From NCBI RefSeq assembly GCF_001311845.1, contig NZ_BBCC01000040.1:1-40554 (forward strand): a stretch of DNA of 40,554 bases. The letters are read 5' to 3'. Positions 17,012 through 26,665 of the stretch are shown piece by piece. Source of the DNA: Desulfosarcina cetonica JCM 12296. GTDB taxonomy: Bacteria; Desulfobacterota; Desulfobacteria; Desulfobacterales; Desulfosarcinaceae. Below the pieces are notes generated by a model. It had not been told where the DNA came from and searched no databases. It saw only the letters and a list, made by a program, of their open reading frames with translations. The translations under genes and the position numbers were made by a program. The stretch's first letter is position 1. Each line of letters begins with the position of its first letter.

Positions 17012-18152
17012 AATACCGTGCCAGACGGATAATGTCGGTATGCGCATCCGGGCTGACGGTGAATAACCGGACGGCGTCGGTTGGTGATCCCTGCGGCTGA
17101 AGCGTTCCCCCCGCAATCTGCCAGTCGATCGGCTGGGGGTGCTGAAAGGTGATGTAAAAAAAGGGTTGAATGGTCTGCGCCGGCAGCTGGCGCAGGGGGC
17201 GGATGTCGATTTCGAATCCATCTTCTGTTGGTTCAACACGGGCCAGTGTGCGATAGGCGAATTGGGACCAGCAGGTGGCGCTGTCCGGTGCGAGCATCTG
17301 TTCCACGGGATCGATTCCGGCTTTTATGAAAGCAGCCCAGGCGTGAACGATGTCCAGGTTGCGGCCGAGATCGTCATCGAGCAGATTGGCCCAGTGAAGA
17401 CTCAAGATGGGACGGTCAAAGGCGAATTGGGGCTGGGCGGCGAGATCATGCCAGGGTACCGGGGCGATGCCGCGTTCGATCAACAGGACACCCGCTTCCC
17501 AGGCCATCTGGGGATGTTGGCGGGGGCGGTGCATGCGGGCCTTGTTCAGGTTGGTGGTCACGTAGCGGATGTCGAACTGGTTCAAGATGTGCTGAATTCC
17601 CGCTTCGCCATTGCCGAAGCTGTGGTTCAGGCCAGGCGGTACAAAGGCCTGGGGCGAAGGCCCCAACCCGTTTTGCTCAAGTATTTCGGCAAATGCCTCC
17701 AGATGGCGGATGATATGCTCCCGAGGGCGCATGATGCCTTCGGGGGTGTGGAACTCGGTGCGTGATCGCTGGCCGTCTCCCCAGTATTCATGCCCCACAC
17801 CGTGCAGACCGATTTCAAGACGATCACGGTTGCTGTTGAGAAAACCGGCCGCCTGATCCAGCCACGGGCCAACATTGGCGCTGTTGTCCCAGGCCTCGCC
17901 CATCCAGGTAGCCGATGGAACGCGTTTCAGCAGGTTGGTACGATCCCATTCACAGGCCACGAAGGCGAGCAGCGGACGCATGTTCAATGCCTTGGCCAGG
18001 TGCACCAAGGCCGCGTAATCCAGCGGGTGATGCCGCCGATGAAGACCCGAACGAAACGGATCGTTGGGACCGACGGGATGTGAGCACGCCCACCAGCCGA
18101 CGTCTTCGATAACCAGTTGGATCGCCATGGGAATGGTCAGGTGAATCGGCAT
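17010..18152 (-). CDS. polysaccharide-deacetylase-like protein
   Basis: 380 residues. I read it as a divergent NodB-fold (polysaccharide deacetylase-like) protein: an early Asp in LVIEDVGWWACSHPVGPNDP (Asp17), and a HxxxH pair in RLEIGLHGVGHEYWGDG (His117, His121), the arrangement that holds the metal in this fold. A 'PQAFVPPGLNHSFG' segment and a C-terminal beta-rich part follow. There is no signal peptide, which argues for a cytoplasmic or polymer-precursor substrate. CGGAG lies about 9 bases before ATG 18152. The gene follows a FemAB-type gene by 31 bases, so the pair is probably one operon for cell-surface glycan or peptide modification. Its stop codon coincides with the edge of the adjacent repeat, so the original C-terminus may have differed. 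Confidence 0.6.
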   Translation of the reverse strand: MPIHLTIPMAIQLVIEDVGWWACSHPVGPNDPFRSGLHRRHHPLDYAALVHLAKALNMRPLLAFVACEWDRTNLLKRVPSATWMGEAWDNSANVGPWLDQAAGFLNSNRDRLEIGLHGVGHEYWGDGQRSRTEFHTPEGIMRPREHIIRHLEAFAEILEQNGLGPSPQAFVPPGLNHSFGNGEAGIQHILNQFDIRYVTTNLNKARMHRPRQHPQMAWEAGVLLIERGIAPVPWHDLAAQPQFAFDRPILSLHWANLLDDDLGRNLDIVHAWAAFIKAGIDPVEQMLAPDSATCWSQFAYRTLARVEPTEDGFEIDIRPLRQLPAQTIQPFFYITFQHPQPIDWQIAGGTLQPQGSPTDAVRLFTVSPDAHTDIIRLARY

Positions 18153-18183
18153 GGATTATTCTCCGGGGTCGCGGGGATACGCC

Positions 18184-19287
18184 CTACAGCCCGATGTGCC
18201 GCCGAATATACGGGCCTAAAAGGCGCGTGAGGCCCACCGGCAGTCGTTTCCAGGTTGAAAAACAAAGATGTTCGGATAGCGGATCGACCGGTTTGCCGAA
18301 CAGGGTCAGGTAGTACCAGTAAAGGGATGTGGGCTCGGCCCCCCATTGCCGCTTGAAGCGGAAGGTATTCGCACCCGGCGAGGAACGCCCGAAATCGAAA
18401 ATGCGCAAACCCGTGTCGCAGGCATGGGCCAGCATGGCCCAATAGAGCAGCATGTTGGCCCCCAGCCGGCGGTAGGCGCGCAGGGAAGAGGCCCATGGGT
18501 TGTGCAGGCGATTCCCAAAGCGCAGCACCAAGGCCGCGGCCACGGCTTTTTGGCCGTGACGCACCAGAACGATCCGGGCATCTTCGCCAAAGGTGTCAAG
18601 CACCGCCGCGAACAGTTTACGGGCATGCACCGGTGATCCCAAGTCGCGCATGTTGTGGCTGAAGACCGCGTAAAAGTCGGTCAATAGCTCGGGGCCGCCC
18701 ACCGTGTGGGTCAGCCCGTTTTTCATGGCTTTGCGAACCTGGCTGCGCAGCTTGGATTTGAAACTGTGCATCAATTCTTCGGCATCATCGGGCAGGCGGC
18801 GTTGCAGGCTGGCCTTATGGCTTGACACCTGCAGGTGGCGAATCCGGGCCAGGCCCTGAACGATAGGTTCGCCCGTGCCCAAAGAAAGGGCGGCAATTCC
18901 CTGCAACGGCGCCTTTTGGCGCAGTTCGATCCAGGCGGCGTGCCGGTTTGCGGCGATGTCCACGGCGTGCTGCAACAACCGGTCCTCGGTTTCGACATTG
19001 TCGGCCAGGATGCCGCCCACATCCAGGTAGGGCAGGGAAACGAGCCGTCTGCCCTTAAAAGGTGATTGCAGCAGGGCAAGCCCGCAAATGCCAATGGCCG
19101 GCAAGCCTTGCGGCTCCGCTTCTGCGGGATGCCGGTCATCATCGACTGCCATGCGATAAAATGTCTTCAACCCATAGACCCGCTCAAGAATCGTCTTCCA
19201 GCCAAACAGATGAAACGGGCCGCCGTGGGCATGGCCGGTCACGTAGCGGTCCCATTCATTCGGTGCCTGGCAGTCGATAATCTTCAT
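18184..19287 (-). CDS. FemAB/GNAT-type acyltransferase (XrtA/PEP-CTERM-associated style)
   Basis: 367 residues resembling FemAB-like proteins with a double GNAT fold. Indicators are the N-terminal 'EWDRYVTGHAHGGPFHLFGW' stretch, the 'SFKSKLRSQVRKAMKNGL' helix (aminoacyl/acyl donor binding region), and the second GNAT half with LGANMLLYWAMLAHACDTGL, FDFGRSSPGANTFRFKRQWG and an 'EPTSLYWYYLT' end. This matches the FemAB-related family often found with exosortase/PEP-CTERM exopolysaccharide loci; no exosortase or PEP-CTERM protein is in the window. GAGGA lies about 10 bases before ATG 19287. It is cotranscribed with the deacetylase-like gene. Confidence 0.75.
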   Translation of the reverse strand: MKIIDCQAPNEWDRYVTGHAHGGPFHLFGWKTILERVYGLKTFYRMAVDDDRHPAEAEPQGLPAIGICGLALLQSPFKGRRLVSLPYLDVGGILADNVETEDRLLQHAVDIAANRHAAWIELRQKAPLQGIAALSLGTGEPIVQGLARIRHLQVSSHKASLQRRLPDDAEELMHSFKSKLRSQVRKAMKNGLTHTVGGPELLTDFYAVFSHNMRDLGSPVHARKLFAAVLDTFGEDARIVLVRHGQKAVAAALVLRFGNRLHNPWASSLRAYRRLGANMLLYWAMLAHACDTGLRIFDFGRSSPGANTFRFKRQWGAEPTSLYWYYLTLFGKPVDPLSEHLCFSTWKRLPVGLTRLLGPYIRRHIGL

Positions 19288-19440
19288 TTTGGCGAATCCT
19301 CAAACGGCCGAAGGTGCCTGTTCATCCTGCGCTAAATGATCGTTTCGCGCAAGAGGATTACTCGGTTTTCTTAAGGGCAACCGTACCCGGCGGTCGGTCT
19401 TTTGCCTGGCCTGACGGGACGCCGGTGGTCTTGGTTAGCT

Positions 19441-19497
19441 CAATGTCAAATGCCAAAATTCGAATGTCAATTGAAGGATGGTATCGATTTTAATCGG
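19441..19497 (+). repeat. dispersed repeat, family 2, copy A
   Basis: About 57 bases containing AATGTCAAATG and AATGTCAATTGAAGGAT. It matches, at roughly four bases in five, the reverse complement of 33424-33480 between lipB and lipA. It lies in the 230-bp gap between the FemAB gene and the PP2C phosphatase. Confidence 0.65.
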
Positions 19498-19517
19498 CGT
19501 ATCTTGTGTTGGTGGGG

Positions 19518-20337
19518 TCAGGCGCCCATGGAGATGGCCACGGCGGCGACGTCGTCGTGGGTTTGAAACGGGGAAAGCGATGGCAGAGCGGGTCGGCGCA
19601 CTGGAGCTGGTGCACATGGTCGTACACCGCCTGGAGCCCGCCGGAGAGGTAGCGCTCCACCAGAATATCGAATCGGTGCGCGCCGCAAGGGTCTTCCTGG
19701 GGGATGAAGAGACCGTCCGTGAAAAGAAGGATATGTCGGATATCGCGAAGATTTTGCCGGCCCCGGCTAATGAAGTCGAGGGCCTGGGGTTCGCCGTTCA
19801 GGACGCCGTAGGTGACGTTCATCTGGCGCCGCACGGCGACGATCTGTTCTTTCAGGTTTTCGAAGATGCGCGGTGTTCCGCTGGCGGCCATATCCCGCCA
19901 CATGCACAGGGTTTCGGTGTCATGGGCATGGTCCGGCACCAGCACCCGATAGCGGTCGTTTCGATCAATGGCCAGAATGAGGCTGTCGCCGCTCTGGACC
20001 CATTCAAAGGTGTCGGCGCCGACGCGAACCACGGCGAAACTGGTGCACCAAAGGTTTTCTTTGTATGCCAGGTCGACACCCCGGGACTGCATGGCTGGAG
20101 GATTTCGCGGTTGGCCCGGTCGGTGAGCTTGAGCAGGGGGGCATTGTTGGCCCGAAAGGCGTTGCAGGCCAGTTGTGCGGCCAGGTAGCCACCGGTCTTG
20201 CCGTTTTCGTACAACTCGCCGTTCAAGGCCGTGGCGCCGTCAAACACACCGCATATCTTGGAGCCCAGAAAATAGGCGTCTTCGTTTAGCTTGCCACTGC
20301 CCTGTTTGTGAATCCAGTCAAATGTATAGCCTGCCAT
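19518..20337 (-). CDS. PP2C-type serine/threonine phosphatase, two frame breaks
   Basis: About 273 residues of the metal-dependent PPM/PP2C family. The metal-binding aspartates appear in KICGVFDGATAL, ILLFTDGLFIP and the terminal HDDVAAVAISMGA. The N-terminus (FDWIHKQGSGKLNEDAYFLG) has the usual 'NEDA' motif. It should remove phosphate from Ser/Thr of a partner, perhaps linked to the FHA protein at 9293-9817. Two single-base losses break the frame: near 20085-20090 (CTCCAGCCATG read where CTCCAGGCCATG gives L-Q-A-M-Q-S-R-G-V-D) and near 19555-19558 (a C lost in AAACCCAC), after which H-D-D-V-A-A-V ends at TGA 19520-19518. Start ATG 20337. Confidence 0.8.
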
Positions 20338-20495
20338 GGTCCTGCTTGTCGGTTTCGGTGGCGCAACGAATGCGTACCAGTTAATGCGTTAGGCAACTTT
20401 AAACATAGTGGGTGAAGAGGTCCAATCGTTAGTTCTGATTTTGTATGCTGGCCTTCATAGAAGATTTCGATGGGGTTCGGGAGAACGTTTTTCTA

Positions 20496-20523
20496 TTGAC
20501 TTAAAATGAAAACTATATTTAAT
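20496..20523 (+). promoter_or_regulatory. candidate sigma-70 promoter of the TetR operon
   Basis: TTGACT (20496-20501) and TTTAAT (20518-20523) are separated by 16 bases in an AT-rich stretch, 45 bases before the TetR start codon. Confidence 0.45.
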
Positions 20524-20538
20524 AAATAAGAAAAAAGA

Positions 20539-20556
20539 CGCTTTTAATAGAAAGCG
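20539..20556 (+). promoter_or_regulatory. candidate TetR operator palindrome
   Basis: CGCTTTTAATAGAAAGCG has six-base inverted arms (CGCTTT / AAAGCG) and lies between the candidate -10 element and the TetR start codon, a position suited to autorepression. Confidence 0.4.
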
Positions 20557-20567
20557 ATTTTGTAAAA

Positions 20568-21307
20568 ATGAAGATCAGCCAGGAACAGAAATCGCAGAAC
20601 CGGCAGGCCATCATCCGCGCCGGGGTGGCGGTCATCACGGAAAAGGGCTACCGGTCGGCAACCATGCGCCAGATCGCCAAAGCCGCCGGTATCGGCGATG
20701 CCACCATCTACAATTACTTCACGACGAAAGCGGCGATTCTCTACGGCTATTATACCGATCACATGCAGGCCGTCATTGAAGCACTCAAGGCCATGGACAG
20801 CTTTCACACCTTCAGCCTTCAGGAGCAGCTGCAAACCCTTTATGAAACCAGCCTGGAAATGTACCTGGGCGATCGTGAATTCGTGGCCCAGACCTATCAG
20901 CGCGTACTGCTCGGCGGCAGCCGCGACTGGAAGCAGATCAAGCCGATCCGTGACGTATTTCTGGCGGCGATGGACAGCATGCTGAGCGCCGCGCCGAGGT
21001 TGGCGAAATTCCCGATCCGGTTTTCCAGGAGTTGACCGGTCAGTTATTCATGGATGCCTATGTTGGTGTGATCGGCTACTGGCTCGCCGATGATTCGGAG
21101 ACCTTTTCCAATACCAGCGTCCTTATCGACCGCGGGTTGGACCTGGCCTGTGCGCTGCTCAAGGCCGGCGTGGCCAACAAGGTTTTCGACCTGGCCGTAT
21201 TCATGTTCAAGACCCACATTTTGGGCCGTCTGGATTGCCTGGTCCAGCCGACAGCCACCTTGAACGCCATCAAACGACGATTCATGGAGGATACCGATGA
21301 CCGGTGA
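20568..21307 (+). CDS. TetR/AcrR family regulator, one frame break
   Basis: About 247 residues. The N-terminal helix-turn-helix is typical of TetR: RQAIIRAGVAVITEKGY, then ATMRQIAKAAGIGDATIYNYF (about residues 32-52) and 'TTKAAILYGYY'. The C-terminal ligand/dimer domain follows. The frame breaks near 20987-20991: a lost C in AGCGCCGC|GCCGAG; restoring it gives S-A-A-A-E-V-G-E-I-P-D-P-V-F-Q-E-L-T-G-Q. The 3' end overlaps the start of the ABC1 kinase gene by 11 bases, so they form an operon. Ribosome site is weak. A palindrome just upstream suggests autoregulation. Confidence 0.88.
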
Positions 21308-22595
21308 TCTGCCCACATCCACGCTCGGCCGGGCCTTGTCCGGTGGCCGCACGGCGGCACGGGCCGGCGCCCAGATGCTCGGCTATTATGCCAAACGGCC
21401 ATTCCTTTCGGTTGAACAACGCGACGCGGCGCGGGAAAAGGTCGCCCAGGACAGTGCCCGAACCCTTTTCCAGGGGCTCAGCCTGCTGCGGGGCACGGCC
21501 TTGAAAATGGCCCAGCAGCTCAGTTTGGAAATGGATCTTTTCCCGGAATCGGTTTGCCGGGAGCTGGCCCGGGCCTGCCACCAGGTGCCACCGATCAACC
21601 GGGCACTGGTGAGAAAAGCGGTATTCAATGCCCTGGGACAGCCGCCGGAGAGATGTTTTCGTCATTTTGACCTCCAGGCTTTTGCCGCAGCCAGCCTGGG
21701 GCAGGTGCACCGTGCCGTGAGCCTGGAAAACACCCTCCTGGCGGTCAAGGTCCAGTATCCGGGCATCAGCACCACCATCGACAGCGACGTTCGCCTGCTC
21801 CACCAATTGCTGCGCCCGGTGATGGGCGATGATCAGCTGATCCCTGCCCTGGACGAGCTTTCCGCAAGGTTGCACGAAGAGATCGATTACTGCCGGGAGG
21901 CGGCTTATCTCACCGCCTTTGCCGAGCGGCTGCATATCGAGGGCATTCGCGTGCCGGTGCTGCAACCGGAGCTGTCGGCCGAAACCCTGTTGACCACCTC
22001 CCTGATGCCGGGTGTTCCCTTGGACGTCTGGTTGCAGACCCATCCCGATCAGGCGGCTCGCGATGGGGTGGCCGAGCGGTTGCACGCCCTGTTTCTCACC
22101 GGGCTTTACGAGCACCACATGATCCACGCGGATCCCAACCCGGGCAACTTCATCATTGCCGACGATCTGACCATTGGGCTGGTGGATTTTGGCTGCGTCA
22201 AGCGCCTGAGTCCCGAATTCGTGGAGCAGTACCGGAAACTGGTATGGGCATCGGCCCATCGGAACAACGATGCCCACTTCCGGCAGATGGCGGCCCTTGG
22301 CATAATGTCTGCCGACCTGGGCACGGATACCGAGCAGCGCCTTCACCAGGTTTCCAATGAAATCTGCCAGTGGTTCGGCCGGCTTTTTGCCGATGAGACA
22401 TTCGATTTCAGCGGCCGGTGCACCTTCATCCGGGAGGGCAAGGTCGTGCTGCGTCGCTTCCATGGCTTGCGCCGGCACCTCACCGTCAATCCCGAGTTCA
22501 TTTTTCTGGATCGGACCCGCTACGGCTTGTTGCGGTTGTTTGAAATGCTGGGCGCCCGGGTCTGTTTCCGCAACCCGTTCGAATGGGGAGAGTGA
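21297..22595 (+). CDS. ABC1/UbiB (AarF) family atypical kinase
   Basis: 432 residues of the UbiB/ADCK protein-kinase-like family. The family-specific N-terminal motif appears as RGTALKMAQQLSLEMD (K70-x-A-Q73; the common form is KxGQ). The Ala-rich nucleotide loop is FAAASLGQVHRA (about 129-140), the phosphate-anchoring Lys is K151 in AVKVQYPG, the catalytic loop is HADPNPGNF (276-284) and the metal site is VDFGC (DFG 296-298). UbiB proteins support quinone/isoprenoid lipid metabolism by ATPase activity. There is no C-terminal membrane helix pair, unlike classical UbiB. It overlaps the TetR gene and is followed after one base by DUF2867, so the regulator likely controls a lipid- or quinone-related cassette. 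Confidence 0.9.
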   Translation: MTGDLPTSTLGRALSGGRTAARAGAQMLGYYAKRPFLSVEQRDAAREKVAQDSARTLFQGLSLLRGTALKMAQQLSLEMDLFPESVCRELARACHQVPPINRALVRKAVFNALGQPPERCFRHFDLQAFAAASLGQVHRAVSLENTLLAVKVQYPGISTTIDSDVRLLHQLLRPVMGDDQLIPALDELSARLHEEIDYCREAAYLTAFAERLHIEGIRVPVLQPELSAETLLTTSLMPGVPLDVWLQTHPDQAARDGVAERLHALFLTGLYEHHMIHADPNPGNFIIADDLTIGLVDFGCVKRLSPEFVEQYRKLVWASAHRNNDAHFRQMAALGIMSADLGTDTEQRLHQVSNEICQWFGRLFADETFDFSGRCTFIREGKVVLRRFHGLRRHLTVNPEFIFLDRTRYGLLRLFEMLGARVCFRNPFEWGE

Positions 22596-22596
22596 C

Positions 22597-23236
22597 ATGC
22601 CGACCTTGCCGATCATCCCATGTTCAAGGACTATTTCGCGGATGCCGATTACTGGGATCTGAAACATATCACGGCCGATGTATCCCTGCGGGACTTCATC
22701 GCCGGCATGCTTGGCTTTGAGCCGTGGTGGATCGCCATGCTCTACCGCATCCGAGAGCTCTTGGTGATCGGTCTGGGGTTGGTGCGCCATGAAAAGCCCG
22801 AGGACTTGGAGTCGCTGACGCCGGACCGGATCCCGTTCACATCCGGTGAAAAGGCCTCGTTTTTCATCGTCCATCGGGCCGAAGAAGATCGTTTTTGGGT
22901 CGCCGAGACCCCGCCGGACAACCATCTGAGCGCCTATTTCGGCATCGTGCACATCCTCTGGGAGACGGGCGCAATCAATTTTCCGTGTTCACCACCGTGC
23001 GCTACCGCAACTGGACCGGTCCGGTCTACTTCAACCTGATCCGGCCCTTCCACCATCTGGTGGTGCGGGAGATGATGAAGGCCGGTGCGCGTCGGCAAAC
23101 GGAACAAACGCGCGGATGCCCCGCAACGCCGTGCAAGACCGGCCTGATCGATCAATTCAAACAGCCATTTCAGAGAATCGGTGAAAACAGCCGTGCCGCC
23201 CGGATGGCCAGGCGGAACACCAGGGGGCGGCGGTAG
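22597..23236 (+). CDS. DUF2867 family protein, two frame breaks
   Basis: About 210 residues matching DUF2867, usually the C-terminal domain of NmrA-type sugar-epimerase-like (YbjT) proteins but here stand-alone. Recognisable segments are FKDYFADADYWDLKHI, LRDFIAGMLGFEPWWIAMLY, SFFIVHRAEEDRFWVAET and FTTVRYRNWTGPVYFNLIRP with FHHLVVR. The best start is ATG 22597 (GGAG 7 bases upstream), which needs one base restored near 22610 to give M-P-T-L-P-D-H-P-M-F-K-D. A second lost base near 22950 joins YFGIVH to PLGDGRNQFSVF. The end is uncertain: this frame runs to 23236, overlapping the convergent cls gene by about 67 bases, longer than the family needs. Function unknown. Confidence 0.7.
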
Positions 23237-24604
23237 ATGTCGTCGGTGGTCAGGGGGATGGCGGCGGCGAAATCGGTCCGGCACATGGCCTCTACCTTGC
23301 CGAGGAATTCAGGCTCGGTAAAAACCATGGTGATTTCGAAGTTGATCCGGAGGGAGCGGTTGTCCAGATTGGCCGTTCCGATACCGGCCAGGCAGTCGTC
23401 GATCAGAAACACTTTCTGGTGCATGAAGCCTTCCTGATAGGTATACATGCGCACGCCGGCCACGGCGACCTCGGCCAGGTAACTGTGGGCCGCCACCAGA
23501 CAACCCGCTTGTCCGGATGGGCGGGAATGAGGATGCGCACGTCCACGCCGCGCATGGCGGCCAGCTGTAATGCCTTGATCACGGCCACATCGGGAACGAA
23601 ATAGGGACTGAGCATCCAACAGCGCCGGGTGGCGGCATTGATGGCCTGGACCATCATCAGGGAGCAGCTCTCCACCAGGTCGCCGGGCCCGGTGGGGATG
23701 CACAGGACCGGTTCGTTGCCGAAAGCCGGCGGTGGCGCCCAGGAGACCTCCGGCAGTTGGCCGCAGGCCCAGTGCCAGTCTTCCACGAACGAAAGCTGGG
23801 CGGCCAGGGTCACCGAACCCTCGACCTTCACATGGGTGTCCCGCCAACGCTTGAAACGCCGGCCTTTTCCCAGGTAGGCGTCGCCCACATTATGGCCGCC
23901 GACCCAGCTTTTTTCGCCATCCACGACGACAATCTTGCGGTGGTTGCGAAAATTGATGTGAAACCGGTTCAGCCATCCGCGGCCGACGCGAAAAATGGCC
24001 ACATGAACGCCGGCGGCTTTGAGGTCCCGAATATAGGATCGCGCGAGGCCGAAGGACCCCATGCGATCATACAGGAAATAGACCCTGACGCCGGCCCGGG
24101 CGCGTTCGATCAGGGCCGCCTTGAAACGATTGCCGAGGTCGTCGGCATGCACGATGAAAAACTGGACGAGAACATAGTCGCGGGCCATGGCGATACCTTC
24201 CAGAATCGAATCGAAGGTCGCCTGTCCGTCGATGAGGAGCGTGGCGCGATTGCCCTTCATCACGGGGAAATGGTAGATGTGGCTGAGAACGTCGATTTGC
24301 GGCGTTCCGCTTTCCATGAGATCGAAGAGCTTGCGGTCCTGGCGCAGGCGTTTGCCCAAATGATGAATGTCGGTCGTCCCCGACAGGTGATCCGCCGCAT
24401 AGTCCTGAATTCTCCGGGCGCCGAAAAAAGGTAGAGAAACACCGCCAGATAGGGGAAAAAGAAGAGCGCCATGACCCAGGCGACGGTACCTTGGCTGGTG
24501 CGGCCGTTCATGATCGCGTCGAAAATGAAGACGATGCCCACGATGTGCAGGATCAGCGGGATCAGTAGCATCCAGTATTCGATAACCAGCTTGATGTCAG
24601 GCAT
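23170..24604 (-). CDS. cls: cardiolipin synthase (phospholipase D superfamily), two frame breaks
   Basis: About 478 residues. Two N-terminal membrane helices (IEYWMLLIPLILHIVGIVFI and 'TVAWVMALFFFPYLAVFLYL') are followed by two PLD domains with both HKD motifs: NHRKIVVVDG (with GGHNVGDAYL) and MHQKVFLIDD (with GTANLDNRSL). This is the ClsA architecture, joining two phosphatidylglycerols at the inner membrane. The start is ATG 24604 (AAGGA 9 bases upstream) rather than 24613. Break 1 is in the A-run at 24424-24429: one more T on the coding strand gives L-Y-L-F-F-G-A-R-R-I-Q-D-Y. Break 2 is near 23490-23496: TGGTGGCGG is read where TGGTGGGCGG gives V-V-W-W-A-A-H-S-Y-L-A-E. Both are homopolymer losses. 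Confidence 0.9.
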
Positions 24605-24629
24605 TAAGTGCATTCCTTGATACCGGTGT

Positions 24630-26449
24630 TCAGACGTCCTTGGCCGTTGTCGCCTTGCCGGCGGCGACGATCTGCATGAATTCCTCCTCCATGAGAACTT
24701 CCTTTTGGAGCAGCGCTTTCGCCACCGCGATCAGGGTTTGCTTTTGGTGGCTGAGCAGCTCGGTGACGTGCTGCTCGCGCTGGGCCAACATCTGGCGAAC
24801 CTCTTCATCCAGGCGGGCGGCGGTCTGTTCACTGTACTCGCGGGCCGCACCGCCTTGGGCTTGCCCGAGAAAGCCCGGACCCGGATTGCGCGGATAGGTG
24901 GATAGACCCAAGGTCTCACCCATGCCGTATTCGCTGACGATGGCCCGGGCGATGTCCGTGGCTCGCTGCAGATCGTTTTGGGCACCCGTGGTCACATCGC
25001 CGAAGATGATCTTCTCGGCCACGCGGCCGCCCAAAAGCACATCGATTTTGGCGAGCAGTTCCTGTCGGCTCATCAGGTAGCGATCCTCGGTGGGGCGCTG
25101 CTGGGTATAGCCCAGGGCGGCCAGCCCACGGGGAATGATCGAGATTTTGTGGACGGTGTCGCATCCCGGCGTCAGCGTCGCCACCAGGGCGTGACCCACT
25201 TCGTGATGGGCCACGATCTCCTTTTCCTTGGGATTGATGACCCGGTTTTTTTCTCCAGCCCGCCGATCAAGCGATCCACGGCCTCGTCCAACTCGGCCAG
25301 ACCGACGGCGGACTTTTGGCTGCGGGCAGCCAAAAGGGCCGCTTCGTTGACCACGTTGGCCAGGTCGGCACCGGAAAAGCCCGGCGTTTTCTGGGCAATA
25401 ACCTCCAGATCCACATCGTCGGCCAGCTTGATATGCTTGGCGTGAATATCAAGGATGGCCTTGCGGCCGTTGACGTCGGGGCGATCGACCAATACCTGGC
25501 GGTCAAAGCGCCCGGAGCGCAAAAGGGCCGGATCCAGCACTTCCGGGCGGTTCGTGGCCCCCATGATCACTACCCCGGTGCGGGCGTCGAAGCCATCCAT
25601 CTCCACCAACAGCTGGTTGAGGGTCTGCTCACGTTCGTCATGGCCGCCGATCATGCCGGCTCCCCGGGCTTTGCCCAGGGCGTCCAATTCGTCGATGAAA
25701 ATGATGCAGGGGGCTTTTTCCCGCGCCTGGGTAAACAGATCCCGTACCCGGGCGGCGCCCATGCCCACGAACATCTCGACAAAATCGGAGCCGCTGATGG
25801 CGAAAAAGGGAGCCCCCGACTCACCGGCGACGGCCCGGGCCAAAAGGGTTTTGCCGGTTCCCGGGGGGCCAACTAGCAGAATGCCCTTGGGCATGCGTCC
25901 GCCCAATTCCTGATAGCGCTGGGGCTCGGTGAGAAAACTGACGATCTCGCTGAGCTCCTCCTTGGATTCATCCGCGCCCGCCACGTCAATGAAACGGGTC
26001 TCGATGTCATGCTCGCCCACCAGTTTGGCTTTGTTCTTGCCAAGGGTCATCATGCCGGCCGCGCCGGCTTGCATGCGCCGCATGAGGAAAAACCAGATGA
26101 CGTAAAAGATGGAAATCGGCACCAGCCACGAGAAGAGGGTCTTTAAAAAGGTGTTCTCGATCTCGCCCGAGTACTTGATTCGGTGGCCGGAGAGCTTGGT
26201 GGCCAGATCATTGTCCACCCGCACGGTTTTGAAGAATATTTCTTTGCCCTGTGCATCCGTCATTCGCCCGTGGATGGCGACGTCGCCAATGGAGACCTCC
26301 TTGACCCGGTCGCTGGCCACGGCCTGAATGAACTCGCTGTAAGGAATCACAACGGGTTTGAACTGCGCCATGAGGAGATTTTGCAGAACCAAAACCCCCA
26401 AAATCGCAGCCAGGACATAAGAGAGGTTAAATCGGTGTTTTTTTTCCAT
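24630..26449 (-). CDS. ftsH: ATP-dependent zinc metalloprotease FtsH, one frame break
   Basis: About 606 residues, membrane-anchored AAA+ protease for quality control of membrane and regulatory proteins. Two N-terminal helices (about 9-27 and 103-123) surround the periplasmic FtsH_ext domain. The AAA+ module has Walker A GPPGTGKT (194-201), Walker [12 protein letters not shown] and the second region of homology ([20 protein letters not shown]). The zinc site is HHEVGH. The ribosome site AAGGGA is 5-6 bases from ATG 26449. The frame breaks in the seven-T run at 25246-25252: one more A on the coding strand gives [21 protein letters not shown]. The C-terminal tail is shorter than in E. coli. cls follows 25 bases downstream. 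Confidence 0.94.
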
Positions 26450-26665
26450 TGGTATCCCTTCTGCCAGATCGGTGGGCCAACAGCCAATCGGGCGGCAATT
26501 CCTTCGGATTCGGTTGAAAACTGGCGGATAGGCTTTCGTTTAACATAGGATTCCCCATGTTTGCAATCAAACTCGGACCGGTGGCGTTCATGGCCGGTAC
26601 TTGTGTATTGACTTGGCGCCATGGCCATCTATAATCATTCTCAGATTACGCTTAAGGAGGTATTT

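Noticed and set aside
21282..22952. 556-codon open frame on the minus strand opposite the ABC1 kinase
   Set aside because: High-GC shadow of a well-conserved gene; its residues show no domain and it has no ribosome site.
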